Positions 41,575 through 50,275 of a stretch of 64,000 bases of DNA are shown one piece after another. The notes under the pieces were generated by a model that saw nothing but the letters and a program-made list of their open reading frames with translations, was not told the DNA's origin and made no database searches. A program made the translations under genes and the position numbers. This DNA comes from Methanobacteriota archaeon (GTDB lineage Archaea > Methanobacteriota > Methanobacteria > Methanobacteriales > Methanobacteriaceae): NCBI GenBank assembly GCA_023411115.1, contig JAEYPF010000021.1, positions 1 to 64,000 on the forward strand, given 5' to 3'. Numbering within the stretch: position 1 is the stretch's first letter; every line of letters starts with the position of its first letter.

Positions 41575-44154
41575 ATGATAAAAAAACAGGAAAAAATCCA
41601 TAAAGACAGTGAAATTTATAAATTATTACATCCATGGGTCAAGGAATGGTTTAAAAACAAGTTCAACACATTTACAGAGTCCCAAAAACTCTCAATTATG
41701 GATATACACAAAGGGAACAATATCCTTGTTTCATCCCCTACAGGATCAGGAAAAACACTGACAGCTTTTCTTTCAATTATAAGTCAGTTAACAATGCTTT
41801 CTGACATGGAAAAACTGGAAGACAAGGTTTACTGTATTTATATTTCCCCATTAAAGGCTCTTGATAATGATATTGAAAAGAACCTAGAAGAACCACTGCG
41901 TGAAATTGAAAGGATTGCTGGTAAAGAGCTTGGAATTAGAAAAGCAGTTCGTACAGGTGACACAACTCAGTATGAGCGGACTAAAATGCTTAAAAATCCA
42001 CCACATATACTTATAACAACTCCTGAAACACTTTCAATCCTTCTTTGTGCTCCTAAATTTAGAGAAAAGATAAAAGATGTTGGATACGTAATAGTGGATG
42101 AAATTCACTCCCTTGCAGATAATAAAAGAGGAGTACACCTTAGCTTAACTTTAGAAAGATTACAGAATCTTGCCGGTAGATTTACAAGAATTGGGTTAAG
42201 CGCTACAGTTTCACCCCTTGAAAAGGTTGCCCATTATTTGGTAGGATCTCAAGACGGCGAGGTTAGAGACTGTAAGATCGTGGATGTAAATTACCTAAAA
42301 CAGCTTGATATGAAAGTTTTATGCCCTGTTGATGATATAATAAACGAAACTCCTGAAGAAATGAATATTGCTACTTATGATCTCCTGGATGAGCTCATAA
42401 AATCCCACAAAACAACTTTAATATTTACAAATACTAGAAGCGGCACAGAGAGCATTGTATTTAATTTAAAAAAGAAGTTTAAAGATAGATACGATGATAC
42501 GAACATCATGGCTCACCACTCTTCACTTTCAAAGGAATTACGTCTTGAAACAGAGAATAAATTAAAAAATGGAGAACTCAAAGTAGTTGTATCCTCCACA
42601 TCACTGGAATTAGGGATAGATATAGGATACATAGATCTTGTTATACTTGTAAGTTCTCCTAAGTCTGTTTCAAGGGCTTTACAGCGTATAGGGAGAAGTG
42701 GACATAAATTACATGAAAAATCAAAGGGAAGAATCATTGTTGTAGACAGGGACGACCTTGTGGAATGTTCTCTAATATTGAAAAATGCCATTGAAGGTAA
42801 AATAGATGAAATACACATTCCTGAAAACTGCCTTGATGTTTTAGCCCAACAGCTGTATGGAATGTCCATTGAAAACAGACAGGATATTGATACAGCATAT
42901 GATTTAGTTAAAAGAAGTTACTGTTATAAGGATCTGCATATTAATGACTTTTTAAGCGTTTTGAGCTATTTGGCCGGCGAATACACGGATCTTGAAGACA
43001 GATATGTTTATGCTAAAGTATGGGCTGATTATGATACCAATATGTTTGGAAAGAGGGGAAAATTAGCCCGGATGCTTTATTCCACCAATATTGGTACCAT
43101 TCCAGATAGGTCATCTGCCAGGGTTAAATGTGATGGTCAGATTGTTGGGCATGTAGAAGAAGATTTCATGGAAAAACTTCAAAAAGGCGATACTTTTGTC
43201 CTTGGTGGAAGAATTTACCGCTTTAACTATGCAAGGGGAATGACTTTAAATGTTACACCTTCATCAGGTCCTCCGAGCATTCCATCCTGGTTTTCAGAGC
43301 AGTTGCCACTTTCTTTTGATCTTGCACTTGAAATCCAAAGATTTAGGGCAATAATGGAAGGAAAATTTGAATACGGACGCAGCAAAGAAGAAATAATGGA
43401 TTTTATTCATGAATTCTTATATGTTGATTACAATGCTGCAAATTCAATCTATGAATATTTCAGGGAGCAGTATCTCTATGCAGTGATTCCAAGCAATAAA
43501 AAACTTCTTATAGAATATTATAAAGGATTTGGAGACAGAAAATTTGTTGTTTTCCATACCTGTTTTGGAAGAAGAGTTAACGATGCCCTTTCTCGTGCTG
43601 TGGCCTACATCATTGCTAAAAAATATAAAAGAGATATCATGATTTCCATATCTGACAATGGATTTTATCTAAGTTCAGAAGGTAAAATTGGAGGTTTAGA
43701 GGCATTCCATGACCTAACTTCTGAAAATATCCAGGATATATTAATTAAAGCAATTGATAAAACTGAAACGTTAGCTGGAAGATTCAGACACTGTGCTGGA
43801 AGGGCGCTAATGATCCTGAGGCGCTACAAGGGAAAAGAAAAAAGCGTATCCAGACAGCACATTAAAGGTAAAATCCTGTTAAATTTTGTTAAAGAACTTG
43901 ATGAAAACTTTTCAATACTTAAAGAGGCGAGAAGAGAAGTAATCGAAGACTTCATGGATTTAAAAAATGCAAAACGCGTTTTAAAAATGATTGAAAGCGG
44001 ACAGCTGGAAATAAAACAGATAAATACAAATATTCCATCACCATTTGCATTTAATCTTGTTGCACAATGCTATTTAGATGTTTTAAAATATGAAGAGAGG
44101 ATAGAATTCATAAGAAGAATGCATCAGGCTGTTATTAACCAAATTGGAGATTAA
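41575..44154 (+). CDS. Lhr-core ATP-dependent helicase
   Basis: An 859-residue superfamily 2 helicase of the Lhr-core type. Walker A is SPTGSGKT (54-61), the Walker B box is DEIH (175-178), motif III reads SATVSP, and the second RecA domain has TNTRSGTES and [16 protein letters not shown]. The Lhr winged helix and C-terminal domains fill about 450-859. Lhr-core helicases translocate 3' to 5' on single strands and act in DNA repair. Coupled to the phosphoesterase gene just upstream, echoing the bacterial Lhr-PdeM pairing. No ligase or exonuclease gene is in the window. Confidence 0.9.
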   Translation: MIKKQEKIHKDSEIYKLLHPWVKEWFKNKFNTFTESQKLSIMDIHKGNNILVSSPTGSGKTLTAFLSIISQLTMLSDMEKLEDKVYCIYISPLKALDNDIEKNLEEPLREIERIAGKELGIRKAVRTGDTTQYERTKMLKNPPHILITTPETLSILLCAPKFREKIKDVGYVIVDEIHSLADNKRGVHLSLTLERLQNLAGRFTRIGLSATVSPLEKVAHYLVGSQDGEVRDCKIVDVNYLKQLDMKVLCPVDDIINETPEEMNIATYDLLDELIKSHKTTLIFTNTRSGTESIVFNLKKKFKDRYDDTNIMAHHSSLSKELRLETENKLKNGELKVVVSSTSLELGIDIGYIDLVILVSSPKSVSRALQRIGRSGHKLHEKSKGRIIVVDRDDLVECSLILKNAIEGKIDEIHIPENCLDVLAQQLYGMSIENRQDIDTAYDLVKRSYCYKDLHINDFLSVLSYLAGEYTDLEDRYVYAKVWADYDTNMFGKRGKLARMLYSTNIGTIPDRSSARVKCDGQIVGHVEEDFMEKLQKGDTFVLGGRIYRFNYARGMTLNVTPSSGPPSIPSWFSEQLPLSFDLALEIQRFRAIMEGKFEYGRSKEEIMDFIHEFLYVDYNAANSIYEYFREQYLYAVIPSNKKLLIEYYKGFGDRKFVVFHTCFGRRVNDALSRAVAYIIAKKYKRDIMISISDNGFYLSSEGKIGGLEAFHDLTSENIQDILIKAIDKTETLAGRFRHCAGRALMILRRYKGKEKSVSRQHIKGKILLNFVKELDENFSILKEARREVIEDFMDLKNAKRVLKMIESGQLEIKQINTNIPSPFAFNLVAQCYLDVLKYEERIEFIRRMHQAVINQIGD

Positions 44155-44246
44155 TCTGCATTACTTTGTCAGTTGGGATCGTTATTTAACTAATTGTGTT
44201 AAATGTCGTATTCATTAATTTATTTTATAATATCAAATACTAAAAA

Positions 44247-44290
44247 CTAAAAAATTAAAAAAAATAAAAGAGTTTGAGACATGTAGTCTC
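44247..44290 (-). terminator. hairpin and U-rich tract after the 102-residue protein gene
   Basis: On the minus strand, GAGAC-TACAT-GTCTC (44290-44276) is followed by AAACTCTTTTATTTTTTTTAA. It starts about 17 bases beyond the stop of the minus-strand gene and looks like a classic terminator. The same tract would not serve the convergent Lhr gene. Confidence 0.5.
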
Positions 44291-44306
44291 TTCTAATTAA
44301 CTAAAT

Positions 44307-44615
44307 TTATTCTGTAAAATAATGTGTGAAGTCATCAGCATCCATTTCAATGAACCATTGTCCATTTGCAGTCATTATAGGAGTTCTAGTTATAACAACT
44401 GCAAGATCTTCAGCTTCTACATCATTATCAGTATCCATTTTCTCACTGATTAATTTTAAGGCATCGCCTATTGCTTCTTTGGTGTCGAATCCAAGCAACA
44501 TTTCTCTTACATCCATTCCTACTTCTTCTGATGCATCTGGATTTTTTGCAACTTCAACACTTTTTAAATTATTGAAAACTCTTACTGCAATTGATTTAAT
44601 TTCGTTATCTTTCAT
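44307..44615 (-). CDS. conserved-looking hypothetical protein
   Basis: A 102-residue acidic cytoplasmic protein. An alpha/beta pattern is visible (KSIAVRVFNNLKSV, TKEAIGDALKLISEKM, DLAVVITRTPIMTANGQWFIEMD). No domain recognised. A GTG three codons upstream (44624) is not needed, because GGTGAT lies five bases before the ATG at 44615. Single gene with a good terminator. Confidence 0.65.
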   Translation of the reverse strand: MKDNEIKSIAVRVFNNLKSVEVAKNPDASEEVGMDVREMLLGFDTKEAIGDALKLISEKMDTDNDVEAEDLAVVITRTPIMTANGQWFIEMDADDFTHYFTE

Positions 44616-44881
44616 AATAATCACCAGAAACTATTTCTGTTACTATAATAAAACTCTTTCTATTTAAATACTTTTAGAACTTTTATATAAAGGTTTTTAA
44701 TTTACCCTCATGTTTTTTTATTAGTCACTATCTAAATTTTGATCTATATTTCAAATATTCTAAAGTCATATATCATTATAATACATTACAGCAAAAAAAT
44801 ATCTGTATTTAAAACTATATAATAATAATGAATATTTCAAATAAATTGAATTTGAAAAAACGATGATTAGGGGGATATAAA

Positions 44882-45175
44882 ATGTTAGAAAGGCTGGATA
44901 ATATAATTTATATGCTTTTAGTCGATTTAAAAGAGGGTAATCCCATAATAAAACTTGCTCAAAGGGAAGATACATTTGAAGAATATTCCAGAACCAATCT
45001 TTATATTTATATAGAGCTTAGCAAGGAATATAATGTCCCAGTTTCATATTTAGCTGAATTAGAACGTATATTTGGAAGTGGTGTTGGTCTGATCCAGGAT
45101 AGCACTACAGGATGTAAAATTTTAAAAACGAAGATACCCCTCGAAAGCATTAAACATTTTGAAGAAACTGAATAG
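44882..45175 (+). CDS. hypothetical protein
   Basis: A 97-residue protein, unrecognised. The N-terminal helix (MLERLDNIIYMLLVDLKE) is followed by a helical middle (RTNLYIYIELSKEYNVPVSYLAELERIF) and a short strand region with a single Cys (VGLIQDSTTGCKIL). GGGGGAT lies just before the ATG. Nothing in the context suggests a role. Confidence 0.6.
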   Translation: MLERLDNIIYMLLVDLKEGNPIIKLAQREDTFEEYSRTNLYIYIELSKEYNVPVSYLAELERIFGSGVGLIQDSTTGCKILKTKIPLESIKHFEETE

Positions 45176-45381
45176 CTTTCTATAAATTTTTAAGTTCACG
45201 ATTAGATCATTGAATATGACATTTGTATTAGTTATAAGTTATAAGTAATGATTCATTTGTTATTTCAATGAAGGAATTATAAGTATAATATACAGCAATT
45301 TGCCCATATTTTTAATTCATATATTTAAAACTGAAAAAATGCCTTAAATAAAATAGATAAATTGTAGAAACTAATCTGTGG

Positions 45382-45699
45382 CTATTTAGCCCTACTTTCT
45401 CCTTTTTGACAGAAATAGAGCTTTGGTTCTCCACTTTCTAAATCATTTTCTTTCCATACAGGACATTTTTCACATATACACATTTTTTTAGGATTAAGAT
45501 CTTTGCATAATGCTTTTCCAGTTGAACAGTACATTCCTGGAACCCTATCAGCTTCATAATATATTCCAGTTTCACTTGCCCATGCTATTTCTTGCATTAT
45601 CCTCCATTTGCCCTCTGCACATACGCTTTCCGCCTGTACAGGACATTGCGGGCATAAGCATCTTTTGATATTTTTTACACTAAAATCAACTTTTGACAT
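45382..45699 (-). CDS. Cys-rich protein with duplicated CxCxxC motif (DUF2769-like)
   Basis: A 105-residue protein with ten Cys in two similar halves. Each half starts CxCxxCP (CLCPQCPVQ at about 14-22, CICEKCPVW at about 73-81) and continues to YCSTGKALC or YFCQKGES. The pattern resembles DUF2769, seen mainly in methanogens, whose function is unknown; the family name is given from memory. The residues could hold zinc or an iron-sulfur cluster. No operon partner. Confidence 0.7.
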   Translation of the reverse strand: MSKVDFSVKNIKRCLCPQCPVQAESVCAEGKWRIMQEIAWASETGIYYEADRVPGMYCSTGKALCKDLNPKKMCICEKCPVWKENDLESGEPKLYFCQKGESRAK

Positions 45700-46159
45700 T
45701 TAGATACTCCCTCTTTTGATAATATGTAAGAACTGATTTTTATTTTTTAATATCCAATTGAAATCTATAAAAAGAATTTTATATTTACATATTAATAAAA
45801 ATTAACCTTTATTTATCATTTTAATAGATTTGAAATTTTAAATTCTAAAAAAATTTTTTAACAAGAATTAAAAACTTAAAATCATGGTGATTAATAGTTT
45901 AGCACCTTAATATGCATGATAAATGGCACGAAATTAAAAATTCTTAAAAGTTGCAGTAAATGATCTTGTTAGTATATATGTAAAGGTTGATTTATGCTAG
46001 TTTTTAAGATTTTAGTTTTGTTTTTAATTTTAGAAAATTATCTGTTTGTTAAATGTCAAAAAATTTCAATTTTGATATTGTAGATCCTACTACTTTGCAA
46101 TAATAGCTATGTACAGTTCGTATTACATAGTTAGTGAAATATCTTATCTACTAAAATTT
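45700..46159. other. 460-base spacer with one inverted repeat
   Basis: AT-rich sequence without a convincing gene. TAGCTATGTA-10-TACATAGTTA (46104-46133) is a ten-base stem (one G-T pair) lying 27 bases past the stop of the minus-strand miniprotein and may end its transcript. A 29-codon plus-strand frame at 45994 is hydrophobic but lacks a good ribosome site. Confidence 0.35.
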
Positions 46160-46246
46160 TCACCCAAACATGGCGCACATTGCTATTGCTAAAACTAGTA
46201 CGTAGGCGACAATCATGAATGGTAACAAGAAAATCATTTCCCACAT
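46160..46246 (-). CDS. 28-residue membrane miniprotein
   Basis: ATG at 46246 to TGA at 46160. The peptide is MWEMIFLLPFMIVAYVLVLA followed by IAMCAMFG: one membrane helix with little else. A strong GGTGGTGA ribosome site (plus-strand 46252-46259) sits five bases before the ATG, the main reason to believe it. The codon use is natural, and the sequence is higher in GC than the surrounding spacer. It may regulate a membrane complex or be a subunit of one. It lies alone in an 850-base gap. Confidence 0.55.
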   Translation of the reverse strand: MWEMIFLLPFMIVAYVLVLAIAMCAMFG

Positions 46247-46550
46247 TATCTTCACCACCAAATTTCAATCAGTAACATATTATAATTATTAAGTAATAAA
46301 AAATATACTTTGTGGTATTATGCATTAAACTGTCTTATTTTGTTATACCACCTAAAGCAGCAGCATCCGGAGAAACAATTGCATTGTACAAATGTGAATG
46401 ATCATACATTACTGAACTGTAAAGTAAAAGTCACCAAGTCGGACCAATATGAACCCTTTTTCTCAAGGCCAAAATCTTTGCAGAAATCGGTGAATTTATT
46501 AATCTCTAAGCTTATATAAATATAAAATTGAAATAATTAGGAGATAATTT
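46247..46550. other. spacer with possible gene relic
   Basis: Holds the likely promoter of the miniprotein. On the plus strand a frame across 46339-46420 reads PPKAAASGETIALYKCE, then a TGA, then SYITEL and a TAA, which resembles a decayed zinc-ribbon protein. A 69-codon frame in another phase has no ribosome site and no family resemblance. The GC-rich DUF1801 gene follows directly. Confidence 0.25.
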
Positions 46551-46934
46551 ATGAAAAAAGCAACTCTTAATCAACAACAGCCCCGCCCGCGCACTAAGAA
46601 GGCGGAAGGGGAAAGCACCGTGCTCGCGAAGATTGCCGAGATGCCAGAACCGGATCGCGCCATGGGCGAGCGGATCCATGCTATCATCAAAGCCAATGCC
46701 CCATCCCTCTCACCGAGGCTCTGGTACGGAATGCCGGCGTATGCCCTGGACGGCAAGGTCATCTGCTTCTTCCAAAACTCGCAGAAGTTCAAAACAAGGT
46801 ACTCAACATTAGGCTTCAGTGACAATGCGAACCTCGACGAAGGCAACCTGTGGCCAGTCGCCTACGCTCTGAAGGAGTTAACCGCCACTGAAGAAGCAAA
46901 GATCGCCGCACTCGTGAAAAAAGCGGTGAGTTGA
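46551..46934 (+). CDS. DUF1801 family protein, GC-rich and probably acquired
   Basis: A 127-residue protein matching the DUF1801 (YdhG/YjbR-like) pattern: [37 protein letters not shown]1801 proteins include an iron-chaperone-like fold, but the function is not settled. The coding sequence is more than half G+C with codons such as ccg, gcg, ctc and cgg, while neighbours are about one-third G+C. Only the first few codons and the GGAG site look native. This points to recent transfer, most likely from a bacterium. Confidence 0.85.
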   Translation: MKKATLNQQQPRPRTKKAEGESTVLAKIAEMPEPDRAMGERIHAIIKANAPSLSPRLWYGMPAYALDGKVICFFQNSQKFKTRYSTLGFSDNANLDEGNLWPVAYALKELTATEEAKIAALVKKAVS

Positions 46935-46991
46935 GGACTTTCATAATAAAGCTAAATTAAATTCAGTGACTAGTTTAAAACGGTCACCATT

Positions 46992-47531
46992 TTATTTATT
47001 TTCGATTTCAAATGTGTTATAATGCACTCTGGATGTATCATATCGATCTTCAACAGGTAGTTGTTCTGCTGGATAGCCTATAACGATTAAAACTAATGGT
47101 ATAATCTTTTCAGGTAATTCTAATAATGCTTTTAGCCCATTTACTCTTTCTTCCATAGGATAAACACCTGTCCAAACTGCTCCTAAACATTTACCATGCG
47201 CAGCTAACAATATATTCTGGGCTGCAATAGAACAATCAATCACCCAGACATCAAGATATTTTTCCATAATGCCTGGATATTTTTCCAAATCACCACAAAC
47301 TAAGATAGCTAAAGGAGCATCAGGAGTAAAAGGAGCTCCAGAATGTACATCAGGTATCTCTCGAAGTATTTCAGGATCATTTATTATAATAAACTGCCAC
47401 GGCTTATTATTTCCTCCAGTCGGACCACTCATACCCGCCTCTAAAAGTTCTCTCAAAATATCGTCAGGTACTGCTTCTTTTTTGTACTGACGAATGCTTC
47501 GCCTGGTTTTAATAGCTTCTAAAGTTTCCAT
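46992..47531 (-). CDS. nitroreductase-family protein
   Basis: A 179-residue FMN-binding protein. RRSIRQYKKEAVPDD at the N-terminus binds FMN phosphate; AGMSGPTGGNNKPWQFIII and GAVWTGVYP are typical of the family. The C-terminal IVIGYPAEQLP is also standard. Nitroreductase-like proteins of methanogens reduce quinones, nitro compounds or flavins with NAD(P)H or F420-linked donors; the donor cannot be told here. The PadR regulator lies immediately upstream on the same strand (about 110 bases) and may control it. Confidence 0.88.
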   Translation of the reverse strand: METLEAIKTRRSIRQYKKEAVPDDILRELLEAGMSGPTGGNNKPWQFIIINDPEILREIPDVHSGAPFTPDAPLAILVCGDLEKYPGIMEKYLDVWVIDCSIAAQNILLAAHGKCLGAVWTGVYPMEERVNGLKALLELPEKIIPLVLIVIGYPAEQLPVEDRYDTSRVHYNTFEIENK

Positions 47532-47642
47532 ATTATTTCACCCCATATGTTAAATAATTAAATTTATTGCTATGAAATTCAGGGATTATTGATATCCCAA
47601 GCTTTAATTTTAACTTTTTAAAGAAATATTAATACATATTAA

Positions 47643-48146
47643 TCATTTAATCGAGTCTCCTATATCTTTAAGCTTTTTGCTTAGCTCTTCTATTAATTCC
47701 CTATAAGAGACTAGTTTTTCTTCTTTAATAGCATTTAAATAATCAATATGCCCTTCGATTTCTGTTAATGAGCTTTTTATTGAATATTCTCCACGATCCA
47801 TTTTTCCAGTGGGTTTGAAACGCCCGTATATTTTATTAATGCTTTTCTGTCCATTTTCAGTTAATTCATATCGGCCATCTTCTCTTTTAATAAGGAGACC
47901 TTCAGTGACCATATTTTTAAGCATACGGTATAATGAACCAGGTAAAGGCCGAGAGTTTTTTTGGCCATGGTTGGGCGTTTTACAGGATTTTTGGTCTGAT
48001 TGAATGGTGTTCGTAATTTCAACGCCGTTTCCAGGACCATTTTCATCCAATACATGGAGTATATTAATTCTTAAACCACCTAATTTTTTTATTAGGTTCA
48101 TTCTCTCATGAAATTCTTTGTGTAGATTTTTGAAGTCATCATCCAT
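47643..48146 (-). CDS. PadR-family transcriptional regulator
   Basis: A 167-residue repressor. The winged helix (about 22-100) has LRINILHVLDENGPGNGVEI and PGSLYRMLKNMVTEGLLIKRE, and the wing is followed by ENGQKSINKI. The C-terminal half is a dimerising coiled coil (about 120-165). It has an unusual polar insert with one Cys before the recognition helix (SDQKSCKTPNHGQKNSRP). Three 16-base palindromes lie upstream, so it almost certainly represses itself. Nitroreductase downstream may be part of its regulon. Inducing signal unknown. Confidence 0.87.
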   Translation of the reverse strand: MDDDFKNLHKEFHERMNLIKKLGGLRINILHVLDENGPGNGVEITNTIQSDQKSCKTPNHGQKNSRPLPGSLYRMLKNMVTEGLLIKREDGRYELTENGQKSINKIYGRFKPTGKMDRGEYSIKSSLTEIEGHIDYLNAIKEEKLVSYRELIEELSKKLKDIGDSIK

Positions 48147-48173
48147 CTAAATTAACCTCCACTGCACCATACT

Positions 48174-48189
48174 TATCAAATATTTGATA
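48174..48189. promoter_or_regulatory. perfect PadR operator
   Basis: TATCAAATATTTGATA is a perfect 16-base palindrome 28 bases before the padR start. On the minus strand, TTATATAAT near 48205-48218 is the likely TATA box, so the site overlaps the start of transcription. Two more copies lie about 90 bases further up. Confidence 0.65.
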
Positions 48190-48265
48190 TAATATCAATA
48201 AATAAATATTATATAATCGCTTAAATCTATTTTTATTGGATTATATCTTATTTTTAACTAGTAAA

Positions 48266-48295
48266 TATCAAGTATTTGATATCAAATAGTTGATA
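48266..48295. promoter_or_regulatory. two overlapping PadR operator copies
   Basis: TATCAAGTATTTGATA (48266-48281) and TATCAAATAGTTGATA (48280-48295) share two bases. Each differs by one base from the perfect site at 48174-48189. The spacing, about 90-105 bases, would allow looping between bound dimers. The overlap means two dimers could sit on adjoining faces. Confidence 0.6.
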
Positions 48296-48663
48296 TTGTA
48301 ATGTTATTAAATAAATAGTTTATGATTCAAAGGATGCATTCTTATTTAGGTCTGCTTCCCAAAATCAATTAACTGAAATGGTCTAGAATGTATTGATAAA
48401 TCATTTAATATTAAAATAAACGGTTATTTTTAATTATTACAGATTTGACACTAAAAATGATTCATATTATTAACAGTATAAATTATTTGTATTTTTGGAA
48501 TTCCCTGAAATTTTAATTTTAGTCTGATTCAACTTCGTAAAAGAGAATGTTGGGCAAATAATCATAATTAAAAAAATTGAATATTTTATTGTTGTTATCA
48601 TTTTAAGTAAAAAATTTGAATGATAATTACAAAATATAATGTTCAAATAGGAGAGTATCAACT
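48296..48663. other. spacer upstream of a kinase gene
   Basis: AT-rich. A 63-codon minus-strand frame in it has no ribosome site and is not believed. The kinase's AGGAG site is at 48649-48653. No repeat or hairpin is evident. Confidence 0.3.
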
Positions 48664-49896
48664 TTGGAAAAGAAGGATAAATTACGTAAAAAAGCTGAAG
48701 AGATACTAAGTACTGAAGGGAAAGTTTCCTCTAATTTTCCAGAGGATGCTAAGTGGCTTATTAATGAGCTTAGAGTGTATCAGGCTGAGTTAGAATTGCA
48801 GAATGAAGAGCTTCGTGAATCTCAGGCAGAATTATCTAAATTAAGAGATGAATATTTTGATTTATTTGAATTTGCACCTGTGGGCTATTTTATATTGGAT
48901 AGCAGTGGTGTTATTAGAGATGTGAATTATAGGGGCACAAAAATTTTAGACCTTAACAAGGAGTATATAACGGGTAATTCGTTTCTTTATTTTGTTAAGC
49001 CTGAATTTATAATGATATATTCCAAATACAGGAAAAATGCCATTAGAACATCATCTAAGCAGTCTTTTGAATTAGAATTGATTAAAAAAGATAGAAGTTT
49101 TTTTAATACTCTTATTGAAATGTCTGTTGAAGGGAAAGGTTTTAAGTTGGCTGTGATTGATATAACTATTCTTAAAAAAACTGAAAAACGATTAAAAAAA
49201 ACGATAAAAGAATTAGAACGTTCCAATAAAGAACTGCAGAGTTTTGCATATATCACAAGCCATGATTTGCAGGAACCCTTGCGTAATATTGCCAGTTTTG
49301 CTCAGCTTATTGAAAGGCGTTATAAAGGCCAATTAGATAATGATGCTGATGAATATATTGATTTTATGGTGAGTGGTGCTTCTAGAATGAAAGAGATGAT
49401 TCAAGGTTTGCTTGATTATTCTCGTGTTGGAACTCGTGGACATAAATTTAAGGAATTTGAAGCTGAAACTTCTTTGAAATATGCGCTGAGTAACTTAGGA
49501 TCAGCAATAGATGAGGTTAATGCTGAAATTACTTATGATTCTCTTCCAGTGCTTTTTGCAGATGAAGATCAGATTATAAGAGTGTTTCAAAACTTGATTG
49601 GAAATGCACTTAAATTTCGTAGGGAAGGAGTTAAACCTAAAATTCATATTGCTGCGCAAAAATCAGGGCATGAATACATTTTTTCAGTCAGTGATAATGG
49701 AATAGGGTTAGAAGAAGAATACAGTGATCAAATATTTGAAGTATTCAAAAGATTACATGTAATTGATGAGTATAAAGGCGCAGGAATAGGCTTAGCCATT
49801 GTTAAAAGAATTATAGACCGTCATGGTGGTCGTATCTGGGTTAAATCAGAATTAGGTAAAGGTTCTACTTTTTATTTTACACTGTCAAAACCGTAG
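48664..49896 (+). CDS. soluble PAS histidine kinase
   Basis: A 410-residue kinase. N-terminal coiled coil (about 28-60, AELELQNEELRESQAEL), one PAS domain (about 65-180), the phosphorylation helix SHDLQEPLRNI with His200, and the ATPase domain (N box NLIGNALKFR, G1 DNGIGLE, G2 GIGLAIV). No membrane helix, so it senses a cytoplasmic cue. The first codon is TTG at 48664 with AGGAG ten bases upstream. The stop codon lies inside the loop of the first hairpin of a repeat cluster. No response regulator adjacent. Confidence 0.88.
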   Translation: MEKKDKLRKKAEEILSTEGKVSSNFPEDAKWLINELRVYQAELELQNEELRESQAELSKLRDEYFDLFEFAPVGYFILDSSGVIRDVNYRGTKILDLNKEYITGNSFLYFVKPEFIMIYSKYRKNAIRTSSKQSFELELIKKDRSFFNTLIEMSVEGKGFKLAVIDITILKKTEKRLKKTIKELERSNKELQSFAYITSHDLQEPLRNIASFAQLIERRYKGQLDNDADEYIDFMVSGASRMKEMIQGLLDYSRVGTRGHKFKEFEAETSLKYALSNLGSAIDEVNAEITYDSLPVLFADEDQIIRVFQNLIGNALKFRREGVKPKIHIAAQKSGHEYIFSVSDNGIGLEEEYSDQIFEVFKRLHVIDEYKGAGIGLAIVKRIIDRHGGRIWVKSELGKGSTFYFTLSKP

Positions 49897-50001
49897 GTTT
49901 TGCAGCTCGAAAATTTTCAATTTTCGACGGCTGCCAAAGCCCTAGCCTATGGCATGGCAAAAATCAAAGATTTTTGCACACTGTCAAAAACGAAGTTTTT
50001 G
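49886..50001. repeat. hairpin cluster overlapping the kinase stop codon
   Basis: CAAAACC-GTA-GGTTTTG (49886-49902) carries the kinase TAG stop in its loop and arm. TCGAAAATT-TTC-AATTTTCGA (49908-49928), GCAAAAATC-AAA-GATTTTTGC (49957-49977) and CAAAAAC-GAA-GTTTTTG (49985-50001) follow, all with three-base loops. Between the second and third is a GC-richer, less regular pair (TGCCA and TGGCA around 49932-49953). Confidence 0.75.
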
Positions 50002-50275
50002 CCAACTTCGTAATATAATGGTTTAACGAAGTAAACTCACCTCAAAATTTACTTCAAATACCCATAACCGTAGGGTATATTATTAGTAAATATAGCATTT
50101 TCATGTCTTAAATGTTATTAGATCACTAACTTCTATTTTAAATGATGCATTTAAATGTCAATTCAATGATATTCTATATTATCTAGTATTATTATGTTTT
50201 CAAGTATAACTCATTAAAAGATTAAACAATAAGATGTAATAATAAAATTAAGAATATTATATTTGGAGGCCGTTA
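50002..50275. other. spacer after the hairpin cluster
   Basis: AT-rich with two GTTTAACGAAGTAAAC-like words near 50021-50036. Promoter elements for the SpoIIM-like gene presumably lie here, but none stands out. A GGAGG ribosome site is at about 50264-50268. Confidence 0.3.

Noticed and set aside
45994..46083. 29-residue hydrophobic frame (MLVFKILVLFLILENYLF...)
   Set aside because: Only a weak GGTTGAT before it and typical of AT-rich chance frames; much weaker than the miniprotein at 46160.
46310..46519. 69-codon plus-strand frame
   Set aside because: TTG start, no ribosome site, no resemblance to a family; another phase of the same stretch gives a better relic reading.
48470..48661. 63-codon minus-strand frame before the PAS kinase
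   Set aside because: No ribosome site, low-complexity hydrophobic content, overlaps the kinase's own upstream region.
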